A stretch of DNA of 21,250 bases from Oscillospiraceae bacterium (GCA_020024235.1 JAHHUA010000013.1:1-21250), one strand, 5' to 3'; counted from the stretch's first letter, positions 7,560-15,411 are shown. Notes: a model not told the origin generated them from the letters alone. Made by a program: numbers and translations.

Positions 7560-9647
7560 ATGAAGAAAAATATTGTCAGAAACAGATTGCTGGTGATAGT
7601 ATTTATGTTTTTAGCCTGCGTTTGTTTTTATTCTTTGCGGCTTATGGAAATTCAGGTGGTAAACGGCAAAGAATATGTTGAAAAATTAAATAAAGGTACC
7701 AGTGTTTCACAAAGAATGAAAGCTGCCCGTGGTGAAATAGTGGACAGAGAAGGACGGCCTTTTACCTATAATCGAGTGGGATATAATATTATATTTGACA
7801 GAGTTTATATGTCAAAAAAAGAGGAAAATGACACCATATTAAAAGTCTGCAAAGTGCTTGAAAGCACAAATGAAAAATGGGCTGATAATCTTCCTCTTAC
7901 TCAAAAGGCACCTTTTGCTTTTTTGCCCGACAGAGAAAAAGATGTGGAAAAACTTAAAAAACATCTTAATATAGGGCAATATGCCACTGCAGATGATGTT
8001 GTATACTGGCTTAAAGATATGTATAAACTGAAAGATTACAATGACAGTGATTTCAGGAAATTGGCCGGTGTTAAATATGCAATGCAGCAGCAGGGATTTA
8101 ACTATTCCACAAATTACACTTTTGCTTATGATATAAGTTTAAAAACAGCCACTTTAATCCGTGAATGGGGCTATGAAATGAGCGGAGTCAGCATAGCTGA
8201 AGTGGCTATGAGAGAATATATGGACGGTGATTTAATTCCCCATATAATAGGCAGGACAGGACCTATTTATGCTGAGGAAATGGAAGGACTTTTGAAAAAG
8301 GGCTATCAACCCTCCGATTATATTGGAAAAGACGGCATAGAGATGATTTATGAAGACTATCTCCGGGGTAAAGACGGTATGAAAAAAATTTATTTTAATG
8401 CCGAAGGAGATGTAGTGGATTCGGTAGATGAAGAAGAAACCATTCCCGGAAATACAGTGGTTTTAACAATAGATAAAGACATACAGCGTGTTGCTATTGA
8501 CTCACTGAAAAAACAGATTGAATATCTTAATGAAACTGCCCCGGAAGGAAAAGGTAAAGAAGCAGATTCAGGAGCTGTTGCGGCCATTGATATTAAAACA
8601 GGGGAAATTATTGCTTTGGTAACTTACCCTTCTTATGATCAGGCAAAATACGGACAGCAGTATAATGAGCTTTTGGCTGACCCTTTAAAGCCCCTTTGGA
8701 ACAGAGCCACTATGGGAAGATATTCTCCCGGTTCGGTATTTAAGCCTGTGATAGGCTTGGCAGCATTAAATGAAAAATTAGAAACACCTGACAGTAAAAT
8801 CGGCTGTTACCATGTGTATGATTACTATCCCAATACAGTATTTACCTGTCTTGGGCATCATGGACCTTTAACAGTTAAAGAAGCTCTTAAATATTCCTGC
8901 AATATCTATTTTTATGATACAGGAAGAAGGCTTGGCATAGATAAAATCAACGAATATGCCCATAGACTCGGACTGGGAGAACCTACAGGAATAGAGATAA
9001 ACGAGTTTAAGGGAGTGGTATCAAATCCGGAGGTTGCAAAAAAACACGGTGTGCCATGGAACCCCGGAGATGTACTTCAATCTGCAATCGGACAGATGTA
9101 CAATGAATTTTCACCCTTGCAGCTTGCAAGCTATACCTCAGCTCTTGCAGGCAACGGAAAACGAATGGATTTAAACATTGTAAAATCTATAGAAAGCTAT
9201 AACAGGGATAAGGTTGTTTTTGACAACAAACCTAAAGTAATGTCAAATATGGACGATGTACCAACTGAATTTTTTGAAGCTGTAAGAGAAGGTATGGTTA
9301 TGGCATCTCGTTCAGGTACAGCTATAGCTACTTTCGGAAATTACTTTGTTGATGTAGCATCTAAAACAGGTACACCTCAAACAGCAGGTTTTCCAAACTC
9401 AACATTTATTTGCTATGCACCTGCCCAAGACCCCGAAATTGCAGTGGCTGTGGTTATAGAAAAAGGTTGGCACGGTTATACAGGTGCACCTGTAGCCAGA
9501 GATATAATGAATAAATATTTTGAAAAATACAGTCAGCATATCCCTCCCGAAGTATTAAAGGCAAGAGAGGAAGAAGCAAAAAAACAGGCAGAAGCTGAAT
9601 CGGAAAATGAAATTTCCGATAAATCAGAGGAAAAAACCGAAGAATAA
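7560..9647 (+). CDS. mrdA: Class B penicillin-binding protein 2 (elongasome transpeptidase)
   Basis: The 695-residue protein has a single N-terminal membrane anchor (about 9-27), a PBP dimerisation domain starting at RGEIVDREGRPF, and a transpeptidase domain. The penicillin-binding triad is complete: SVFK (S392 nucleophile, K395), SCN (446-448) and KTGT (602-605). It cross-links peptidoglycan outside the membrane during elongation, partnered by a SEDS glycosyltransferase (RodA), which is not encoded next to it here. The C-terminal 25-30 residues are very acidic and Lys/Glu-rich, probably a flexible tail. The SD is GGAGATA just before the ATG. A SpoVD/FtsI-type role is possible, but no PASTA domain is present and the mre context favours PBP2. 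Confidence 0.94.
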   Translation: MKKNIVRNRLLVIVFMFLACVCFYSLRLMEIQVVNGKEYVEKLNKGTSVSQRMKAARGEIVDREGRPFTYNRVGYNIIFDRVYMSKKEENDTILKVCKVLESTNEKWADNLPLTQKAPFAFLPDREKDVEKLKKHLNIGQYATADDVVYWLKDMYKLKDYNDSDFRKLAGVKYAMQQQGFNYSTNYTFAYDISLKTATLIREWGYEMSGVSIAEVAMREYMDGDLIPHIIGRTGPIYAEEMEGLLKKGYQPSDYIGKDGIEMIYEDYLRGKDGMKKIYFNAEGDVVDSVDEEETIPGNTVVLTIDKDIQRVAIDSLKKQIEYLNETAPEGKGKEADSGAVAAIDIKTGEIIALVTYPSYDQAKYGQQYNELLADPLKPLWNRATMGRYSPGSVFKPVIGLAALNEKLETPDSKIGCYHVYDYYPNTVFTCLGHHGPLTVKEALKYSCNIYFYDTGRRLGIDKINEYAHRLGLGEPTGIEINEFKGVVSNPEVAKKHGVPWNPGDVLQSAIGQMYNEFSPLQLASYTSALAGNGKRMDLNIVKSIESYNRDKVVFDNKPKVMSNMDDVPTEFFEAVREGMVMASRSGTAIATFGNYFVDVASKTGTPQTAGFPNSTFICYAPAQDPEIAVAVVIEKGWHGYTGAPVARDIMNKYFEKYSQHIPPEVLKAREEEAKKQAEAESENEISDKSEEKTEE

Positions 9648-9674
9648 TAAAAACTGAATGGAGAAATCTGTTTT

Positions 9675-10391
9675 ATGGCTAAAAAAATTGTTTTTGTTTC
9701 AGGAAAAGGAGGAGTGGGGAAATCCACCATTTGCACAGCAGTGGCAAAAACTCTATCCCAAAATGGTAAAAAGGTTTTGATAGAAGAAGCGGACAGCGGA
9801 TTTGGCTGTATTGATATTATGCTGGGACTTCAAGACAAGATTATCTATAATTTGGAAGATATTATAAGTGAAAAAATTGATTTTGACAGAGCAGTGGTGG
9901 AAAGTGAAAATTATCCCCGACTAAGTTATATTCCTGCACCATACAGTATTGATTTTTCTCCCACTGAAGAACAGGTGAAAAATTTTCACCAGTCCATAGA
10001 CAGCAAGTTTGATTTTATATTAATAGATATGGGTTTGGGTCTTAATGACAGAATGGCATCTTTTTTTAAAAATGCCGATATGTTTTTGATGATTTTAACT
10101 CCTGATTTAATTTCAGTAAGAGATACTGAACGAATGGTGGCACTCATAAAAAAATTGAATAACGGAGAAATCCGCACAATTTTAAACAGAGTACATACCT
10201 ACGGTAAAAATGCAATAGAAAATTTTGATGAAATAATAGACAAAACAGGGGTACAACTTATGGGCATTATTCCATATTCAAAAAGTTTTTCAAAGGGTTG
10301 TTTCCCAAAAAACAGATCATTGTGGCAAAAATCTGTAAATAATTTGTGTTTAAGACTAAATAATATTGATATTAAACTTGCAATTATGTAA
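9675..10391 (+). CDS. MinD-like P-loop ATPase without MinC or MinE partners
   Basis: This 238-residue ParA/MinD ATPase has the deviant Walker A GKGGVGKST with K11 and K16 at the same numbers as E. coli MinD, D40 in EEAD, Walker B FILID (D118) and the MinD-type stretch SVRDTERMVALIKK (147-160). The position after PBP2 is where Clostridia encode minD. The C-terminus (about 215-238) lacks an obvious MinD-type basic amphipathic membrane helix such as KGFLKRLFGG. MinD normally recruits MinC to block septation away from midcell; no minC or minE lies on either side. It may be a reduced MinD that uses another partner, or distant-locus MinC/E. I leave the symbol empty because function without MinC is not established. 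Confidence 0.8.
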   Translation: MAKKIVFVSGKGGVGKSTICTAVAKTLSQNGKKVLIEEADSGFGCIDIMLGLQDKIIYNLEDIISEKIDFDRAVVESENYPRLSYIPAPYSIDFSPTEEQVKNFHQSIDSKFDFILIDMGLGLNDRMASFFKNADMFLMILTPDLISVRDTERMVALIKKLNNGEIRTILNRVHTYGKNAIENFDEIIDKTGVQLMGIIPYSKSFSKGCFPKNRSLWQKSVNNLCLRLNNIDIKLAIM

Positions 10392-10406
10392 AATTCGATA
10401 TATAAT
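10378..10406 (+). promoter_or_regulatory. Candidate promoter for mgsA
   Basis: TTGCAA (10378-10383), a 17-base spacer and TATAAT (10401-10406) lie 32 bases upstream of the mgsA ATG. The -35 box is inside the last codons of the MinD-like gene, which would let mgsA be transcribed apart from the mre operon. Confidence 0.55.
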
Positions 10407-10437
10407 AATGACATATGATAAATAAGGAGTAATTTAT

Positions 10438-10842
10438 ATGAATATAGCTCTTATAGCACATGATTCTAAAAAAGAACTAATGGTACAGTTTTGTATCGCA
10501 TACAGCGGTATTTTGAGCAGACACAATTTGTGTGCCACAGGAACAACCGGAAGGTTTGTAACAGAAGCCACAGGACTTAATATTTTTAAATTTCTGAGTG
10601 GAAGTCAGGGTGGGGATCAACAAATCGGAGCAAGAATTGCCTGCAACGAAATTGACCTTCTGATTTTTATGAGAGATCCCAATAATCATGGCAAAAACGA
10701 ACCTGATGTATCAAATATACTCAGACTTTGTGATGTGCACAATATACCTGTTGCTACAAATATCGCTACAGCCGAAGCTCTTATCCATGCCTTGGAAAGA
10801 GGAGATTTAGACTGGAGAAATATAGTAAACCCCAAAAAGTAA
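10438..10842 (+). CDS. mgsA: Methylglyoxal synthase
   Basis: This 134-residue protein fits the family throughout: IALIAHDSKK (3-12, with H8), the phosphate-binding ATGTTGR (33-39), SGSQGGDQQIGA with the catalytic Asp at 60, MRDPNNHGKNEPDV (78-91) and CDVHNIPVATN (H101). It converts dihydroxyacetone phosphate to methylglyoxal and phosphate, a bypass that relieves sugar-phosphate build-up when phosphate is scarce. The SD is AAGGAGT. The length is slightly short of E. coli MgsA (152) but normal for Firmicutes. mgsA at the end of the mre-min cluster is conserved in Clostridia without a clear functional link to cell shape. Confidence 0.95.
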   Translation: MNIALIAHDSKKELMVQFCIAYSGILSRHNLCATGTTGRFVTEATGLNIFKFLSGSQGGDQQIGARIACNEIDLLIFMRDPNNHGKNEPDVSNILRLCDVHNIPVATNIATAEALIHALERGDLDWRNIVNPKK

Positions 10843-10858
10843 TATAAAATAAATACAT

Positions 10859-11111
10859 TGATGCAGGAGCAGTAACTTTTAATTTGACATTCAGAGAAAA
10901 TACGGTGGGTGAAAGTATTTGTCAAATTACTGTGAAGGACACTTGCGGAGTAGGAAAAGAGCATTTGCAATTTTCCCGTGTGATTTTGCGTTAAAAAATT
11001 AAAAGAGGCGGTTAAAAATACCGCAATTAGGGTGGCACCGCGTGGAAATTTTGCTCCTCGTCCCTTACAGACTGACAATGTCTATTGGGGATGGGGAGAT
11101 TTTATTTTTTT
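10859..11111 (+). promoter_or_regulatory. T-box riboswitch leader of hisS-aspS
   Basis: All main parts are visible. Stem I upper helix: AATTTGACA (10881-10889) pairs with TGTCAAATT (10920-10928), enclosing an AGAGA bulge and the distal loop GGTGGGTGAAA closed by AATAC/GTATT. The specifier-loop E motif is AGTA (10871-10874) opposite GTGAA (10932-10936). The candidate specifier GAC (10938-10940) overlaps CAC (10940-10942). Stem III is GCGGT/ACCGC (11008-11012/11020-11024), and the T-box AGGGTGGCACCGCG is at 11029-11042. Known mechanism: uncharged tRNA pairs with the specifier and with the T-box bulge, stabilises the antiterminator and permits transcription of the synthetase genes. I see no clear dedicated promoter; the leader may start just downstream of mgsA. 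Confidence 0.95.
11054..11111 (+). terminator. T-box intrinsic terminator
   Basis: CTCCTCGTCCC (11054-11064) pairs with GGGATGGGGAG (11088-11098) over 11 positions with two G-U pairs, followed by ATTTTATTTTTTT. The 5' arm overlaps the region that pairs with the T-box in the antiterminator, giving the expected mutually exclusive fold. Confidence 0.92.
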
Positions 11112-11144
11112 ATAAAGAAATTTTAAAGAAAGAAGGATAAATTT

Positions 11145-12497
11145 ATGTCATTATTGGCAAAAGCACCTAAAGGAACCCATGATATATTGCCCTCTGAAGT
11201 TAGAAAATGGCAGTATGTTGAAGATACTGCTATGGATTTGGCGGAAATATACGGGTTTCAGGAAATAAGAACTCCTAATTTTGAAGATATAAATCTTTTT
11301 GTCCGTTCAGTAGGGGACACTTCCGATGTTGTTCAAAAGGAAATGTATGAATTTGAAGATAAGGGCGGCAGACATTTGGCATTAAAACCTGAAGGCACAG
11401 CAGGAGCTGTAAGAGCCTGCTTGGAAAACGGACTTCTTAACGAAACTTTGCCTGTAAGAGTTTGCTATAATGGAAGAAACTACCGTTATGAAAGACCCCA
11501 GTCAGGCAGATACAGAGAATTTAATCAATTCGGTGTAGAAATGTTTGGATCCGTAGAACCTTCGGCAGATGCGGAAATAATTGACCTGATGAACAGTATT
11601 TTGGAACATTTGCAGATTGACGAATATCATTTGGAAATTAATTCTATAGGCTGTCCGCAATGCAGAAAAGCATATCATAAAGCTTTGGAAGACTATTATG
11701 CAGCACACAAAAGCGAACTATGTAAAACCTGTTTGGACAGACTGGAAAAAAACCCTATGCGTCTTTTGGACTGCAAAGAGGAAAGCTGTAAAAAATTATC
11801 AGAAAATGCTCCTAAAACTTTGGATTATCTCTGTGATGAATGTAAATCCCACTTTCAAAAGCTCCAAAAATATTTGGATGCTATGAATATTAAATATGCG
11901 GTAAATCCCAAAATAGTAAGAGGACTTGATTACTACACAAGGACTGTTTTTGAATTTGTTTGTGATAAAATCGGTGCTCAAGGTACAATTTGCGGCGGCG
12001 GAAGATATGATGGCTTGGTAGAACAGTTGGGCGGAAAGCCTACACCGGCTATAGGTTTTGCTATCGGTTTGGAAAGACTTATCATGCTTATGGAAAGCTG
12101 CAATGCACAGTTTCCGGCTCCCCCGGAATGTGAAATATATATAGCTCCTATGGGAGAAAAAGCCCTGGATACAGCTATGCTTTTAACTCATGAATTGAGA
12201 AAAAGAACTTTCTTTGCCCAAACAGATACAGTGGGCAGAAGTATTAAGGCTCAAATGAAATATGCAGATAAAATCGGTGCAAAATACACATTGGTTTTGG
12301 GCGATGAAGAAATTGAAAAAGGAACAGCCATACTTAAAAATATGGATACCGGTGAAACCTCGGAAATTTCTATCGGACAGGATTTTGTAGATGATTTTTA
12401 CGATACTTTGGTAAGAGATGATGAAAGAGATCACCGTTTTGGCCATGATGACCATGATGACAAATGTGACTGCGGCTGCTGCCATCACGAACACTAA
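11145..12497 (+). CDS. hisS: Histidyl-tRNA synthetase with His/Asp/Cys-rich C-terminal tail
   Basis: This 450-residue class II synthetase charges tRNA-His in the cytoplasm. It shows the start KGTHDILP, motif 2 around YRYERPQSGRYREFNQFG, the HisA motif VRGLDYYTRTVFEF, GGGRYDGL and motif 3 AIGFAIGLERL, then an anticodon-binding domain (about 325-415). The last 26 residues (425-450) are unusual: six His (430, 434, 437, 447, 448, 450), four Cys (441, 443, 445, 446) and eight Asp in 26 positions, ending CDCGCCHHEH. Most HisRS proteins end near 420-425, so this is an extension that looks able to bind Zn or Ni. The CATGATGAC 9-base unit is tandemly repeated at 12444-12461. The SD is AAGAAGG. The gene lies 19 bases before aspS, and both are under the T-box. 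Confidence 0.96.
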   Translation: MSLLAKAPKGTHDILPSEVRKWQYVEDTAMDLAEIYGFQEIRTPNFEDINLFVRSVGDTSDVVQKEMYEFEDKGGRHLALKPEGTAGAVRACLENGLLNETLPVRVCYNGRNYRYERPQSGRYREFNQFGVEMFGSVEPSADAEIIDLMNSILEHLQIDEYHLEINSIGCPQCRKAYHKALEDYYAAHKSELCKTCLDRLEKNPMRLLDCKEESCKKLSENAPKTLDYLCDECKSHFQKLQKYLDAMNIKYAVNPKIVRGLDYYTRTVFEFVCDKIGAQGTICGGGRYDGLVEQLGGKPTPAIGFAIGLERLIMLMESCNAQFPAPPECEIYIAPMGEKALDTAMLLTHELRKRTFFAQTDTVGRSIKAQMKYADKIGAKYTLVLGDEEIEKGTAILKNMDTGETSEISIGQDFVDDFYDTLVRDDERDHRFGHDDHDDKCDCGCCHHEH

Positions 12498-12516
12498 TAT
12501 AAGGAGATGTATTAAA

Positions 12517-14304
12517 ATGGGAGAATCTATTAAAGGTATAAGAAGAACTCACTACTGTGGTGAAGTAAACAAAAACGATATAGGAAAAGAAATCGTAGTA
12601 GGCGGATGGGTTCAAAGACAGAGAAACAAGGGTCATCTTATTTTTATTGACCTTAGAGACAGAACCGGTATTGTTCAGCTTGTTTTTAATGATGAAACAG
12701 ACAGAGAGGTTTTTGAAAAGGCTTCCTCTGCAAGAAGTGAATTTGTACTTATGGCAAAGGGAAAAGTTATGGCAAGAGAAGCTGTAAACACCGAAATTGC
12801 CACAGGTGAAATCGAAATTATCGTAACAGAACTGAGAGTTATGGCAAAGGCTCAAACACCTCCTTTTGAAATTGTTGATGATACAAATGTAAAGGAAGAA
12901 TTAAGACTTAAATACCGTTATTTGGATTTAAGAAGAAGATCTTTACAGGAAAACCTTATTATGCGTCATAATATTGCAAGAGTGGCAAGAGAATATTTCT
13001 ACAAAAACGGATTTATTGAAATTGAAACACCAATGCTTATGAAATCCACTCCGGAAGGTGCCAGAGATTATTTGGTTCCCTCAAGAATACATGAAGGCAA
13101 GTTTTATGCACTGCCTCAGTCCCCACAAATTTACAAACAGCTTTTAATGGTATCTGGTTTTGACAGATATATTCAGCTTGCAAGATGTTTCAGAGATGAA
13201 GATTTAAGAGCTGACCGTCAGCCTGACTTTACTCAAATAGATATGGAAATGAGCTTTGTTGACCAAGAAGATGTTATGGAAATGGTTGAAGGCTTTGCCA
13301 AAACACTGTTTAAGGAAATGAAAGGTATTGAACTGCCTGATTTTCCACATTATACCTATAAAGAAGCTATGGAAAGATTTGGTTCTGATAAACCGGATAC
13401 CAGATTTGCCATGGAAATCATTGACCTTTCCGAAACAGTTAAAAATACAGATTTTGTTGTATTTAAAGGTGCACTTGAAAATGGTGGCAGTGTAAGAGCT
13501 ATTGTAGCTAAAAACAGTGCTGCCACTCTTACAAGAAAGAACATAGACAAGCTTACCGAACAAGCTAAGGGAATAGGAGCTAAAGGTCTTGCATATATTC
13601 GCTGGGCTGATGATGAACCTAACTGCTCATTCGGAAAATTCCTAAAAGATGGGGAACTTGATGAAATTATGAACAAGCTTTCCATGGAAAAAGGAGATGT
13701 GGCTCTTATTGTAGCAGACAAAAACAGAGTAACTTTGCCTGTTTTGGGACAACTCCGTCTTACTGTTGCAAAACAGCTTGACATTATTCCTAAAGATCAG
13801 TTTAACCTTCTTTGGATTACTGAGTTTCCATTTTTTGAATGGGACGACGAAAGCAATAGCTGGGTAGCAATGCACCACCCATTCACCATGCCTTTGGAAG
13901 AATGTCTTGAATACCTTGACACAGATCAGGAAAAAGTAAGAGCTAAAGCATATGACCTAGTTGCCAACGGTGTTGAACTTTGCTCAGGTTCTATAAGAAT
14001 TAACGACTATGAACTTCAGCAGAAGATGTTTGAATCACTGGGTCTTACCCAAGAAGAAATAGAAGTTAAATTTGGATTTTTGGTTGATGCATACAAATAT
14101 GCAGCACCGCCTCACGGTGGCGTAGGTATCGGTCTTGACAGACTTGCCATGATTATGTGTGGTGCCGATAGCCTTCGAGATGTTATTGCATTCCCGAAAG
14201 TTCAAAATGCCAGTGAAATTATGAGTTCCTGCCCAAGCATTGTTGACAGCAAAGCTCTTGACGATTTGCATATTTCACTTAAACTTTCCGAAAAAGAAAA
14301 TTAA
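12517..14304 (+). CDS. aspS: Aspartyl-tRNA synthetase (bacterial type)
   Basis: I place the start at 12517 because a strong AAGGAGATG precedes it and the product then begins like other AspRS proteins. The open frame extends upstream to 12418, but that part is a shadow of hisS. The result is 595 residues, close to E. coli (590). The order is an OB-fold anticodon-binding domain (1-110, GWVQRQRNKGHLIFIDLRDR), class II motif 2 (CFRDEDLRADRQPDF near 224-238), the bacterial GAD insertion (about 300-420) and motif 3 (GVGIGLDRLAM near the end). It charges tRNA-Asp. The loop RQRNKGH differs from the usual RRRD(L/H)GG at a site that influences tRNA-Asn discrimination in other species. It is co-transcribed with hisS. 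Confidence 0.96.
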   Translation: MGESIKGIRRTHYCGEVNKNDIGKEIVVGGWVQRQRNKGHLIFIDLRDRTGIVQLVFNDETDREVFEKASSARSEFVLMAKGKVMAREAVNTEIATGEIEIIVTELRVMAKAQTPPFEIVDDTNVKEELRLKYRYLDLRRRSLQENLIMRHNIARVAREYFYKNGFIEIETPMLMKSTPEGARDYLVPSRIHEGKFYALPQSPQIYKQLLMVSGFDRYIQLARCFRDEDLRADRQPDFTQIDMEMSFVDQEDVMEMVEGFAKTLFKEMKGIELPDFPHYTYKEAMERFGSDKPDTRFAMEIIDLSETVKNTDFVVFKGALENGGSVRAIVAKNSAATLTRKNIDKLTEQAKGIGAKGLAYIRWADDEPNCSFGKFLKDGELDEIMNKLSMEKGDVALIVADKNRVTLPVLGQLRLTVAKQLDIIPKDQFNLLWITEFPFFEWDDESNSWVAMHHPFTMPLEECLEYLDTDQEKVRAKAYDLVANGVELCSGSIRINDYELQQKMFESLGLTQEEIEVKFGFLVDAYKYAAPPHGGVGIGLDRLAMIMCGADSLRDVIAFPKVQNASEIMSSCPSIVDSKALDDLHISLKLSEKEN

Positions 14305-14312
14305 ATTTATAA

Positions 14313-14354
14313 AAATATTCCTAAAGTGTTATTTCTGACACTTTGGGAATATTT
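14313..14354 (+). terminator. 17-bp hairpin downstream of aspS
   Basis: AAATATTCCTAAAGTGT (14313-14329) pairs with ACACTTTGGGAATATTT (14338-14354) along its full length with one G-U pair, around an 8-base loop. It ends the hisS-aspS unit, but only the AATATTT at the stem base could serve as U-tract, so it may act as a weak terminator or an RNA-stabilising hairpin, with read-through into the next genes. Confidence 0.6.
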
Positions 14355-14374
14355 AAGAGAGAAAGACAAGAAAA

Positions 14375-14842
14375 ATGAAAACTAAAAAAATGTTTCCACT
14401 TTTTGTGGATTTATCGGAAAAACAGGTTACTGTTATAGGTGGAGGTCATATTGCGGAAAGACGAGTGATGACTTTAACTAATTTTACAAAAAATATAAAA
14501 GTTATAGCCCCAAAAATAACACCCGCTTTGCAAAAGCTATATGAAGAAAAGAAAATAAACTGGTTAAAAAAGGAATTTTCCCCCAATGATACCGCAGGAG
14601 CCTATATGGTTTTGGCTATTACAGATAACAAAGAAGTAAACAATATGATTTATGAGGAATGCAGAAAAAATAATATTTTAATCAGCAATGCAGGAGATGT
14701 AAATCAATGCGAGTTTCATTTTCCGGGAGTGATATGTCATGATGACATAGTAATCGGATTTAACGGCGGAGGATATAACCACAGCAAAACCAGAATAACT
14801 AGGGAAAAAGTTGAAGAATTTTTAAAAAACAAAGACAAATAA
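14375..14842 (+). CDS. Precorrin-2 dehydrogenase / siroheme synthase N-terminal family protein
   Basis: This 155-residue protein matches the NAD-binding N-terminal module of siroheme synthases (CysG-N, Met8, SirC-like): MFPLFVDLSEKQVTVIGGG, with the Rossmann loop VIGGGHIAERRV (20-31), the ITDN stretch near 87-90, and the SNAGDVNQCEFHFPG region. Known enzymes oxidise precorrin-2 to sirohydrochlorin with NAD+, and some also insert iron. It is short: the helical dimerisation/chelatase end of Met8 and CysG (about 200 residues or more) is almost absent, so I expect dehydrogenase activity without confident chelatase function. The SD is weak (AGAGAGAAAG). No other siroheme or cobalamin genes are adjacent. 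It lies 20 bases before the methyltransferase gene. Confidence 0.82.
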   Translation: MKTKKMFPLFVDLSEKQVTVIGGGHIAERRVMTLTNFTKNIKVIAPKITPALQKLYEEKKINWLKKEFSPNDTAGAYMVLAITDNKEVNNMIYEECRKNNILISNAGDVNQCEFHFPGVICHDDIVIGFNGGGYNHSKTRITREKVEEFLKNKDK

Positions 14843-14862
14843 AACTGAAAAGAAGTGATGAT

Positions 14863-15411
14863 ATGCAGTCAATTTTAGATACGGCAAAGGATTTAATCAA
14901 AAGTATAGTTCGTGAAGACAGTATTGTGGCTGACTGCACTATGGGAAACGGCGGAGATACACTTTTTTTAAGCAGTTTAGTTCCCAAAGGTCATGTTTAC
15001 GCCTTTGATGTACAGCCTGAGGCATTAATCAGCACCGAAAAAAAACTTCGTGAAAATAATTCTTTTAAAAATGTAACTTTAATTAACAGCTGCCACAGCA
15101 AAATTAAAGATTATATTCATGAAAATATCTCGGCAGCTATGTTTAATTTAGGCTGGCTGCCAAACCACGAAAAAATAATTACAACTAAAAGAGAAACCAC
15201 ACTTCCTGCCATAAAAAATGCAATGGATTTATTGGAAAAAGGTGGCATGGTGCTGATTGTTGTATATCCGGGTCATGAAGAAGGCAGGTTGGAAGGCATT
15301 GAAATAGAAAAAATGCTGACATCTCTTAATAAAAAAGAGTATGATTCCATGATACACCGTATTATTAATGTACCTGAATGTCCATATATTATGGCAGTAC
15401 AGAAAAGATAA
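14863..15411 (+). CDS. Class I SAM-dependent methyltransferase, YtqB/MnmM family
   Basis: This 182-residue protein belongs to the putative rRNA methylase family that contains Bacillus YtqB. The SAM-binding motif I is ADCTMGNGGDTLFL (28-41), followed by VYAFDVQPEAL, a motif IV-like FNLGWLPN (near 94-101), and a conserved carboxyl half with GGMVLIVVYPGHEEG (about 127-141). YtqB (MnmM) has been reported to methylate 5-aminomethyl-2-thiouridine at the wobble position of certain tRNAs, so a tRNA role is my preferred inference. The usual motif IV in relatives is NLGYLPGGD; here it reads NLGWLPNHE. The SD is GAAGTGATG near the ATG. It follows the dehydrogenase gene closely and lies 18 bases before the lipoprotein gene. 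Confidence 0.85.
   Translation: MQSILDTAKDLIKSIVREDSIVADCTMGNGGDTLFLSSLVPKGHVYAFDVQPEALISTEKKLRENNSFKNVTLINSCHSKIKDYIHENISAAMFNLGWLPNHEKIITTKRETTLPAIKNAMDLLEKGGMVLIVVYPGHEEGRLEGIEIEKMLTSLNKKEYDSMIHRIINVPECPYIMAVQKR

Noticed and set aside
10686..11078. Minus-strand open frame of 130 codons
   Set aside because: It runs antisense across the 3' end of mgsA and the whole T-box leader, with no domain and no SD.
12418..12516. N-terminal extension of AspRS by 33 residues
   Set aside because: It overlaps hisS in another frame, is low-complexity, and lacks the SD; the ATG at 12517 has AAGGAGATG and the normal AspRS start.
13204..13878. Three minus-strand open frames within aspS
   Set aside because: They overlap each other and the GAD domain of aspS; composition is typical of antisense shadows.
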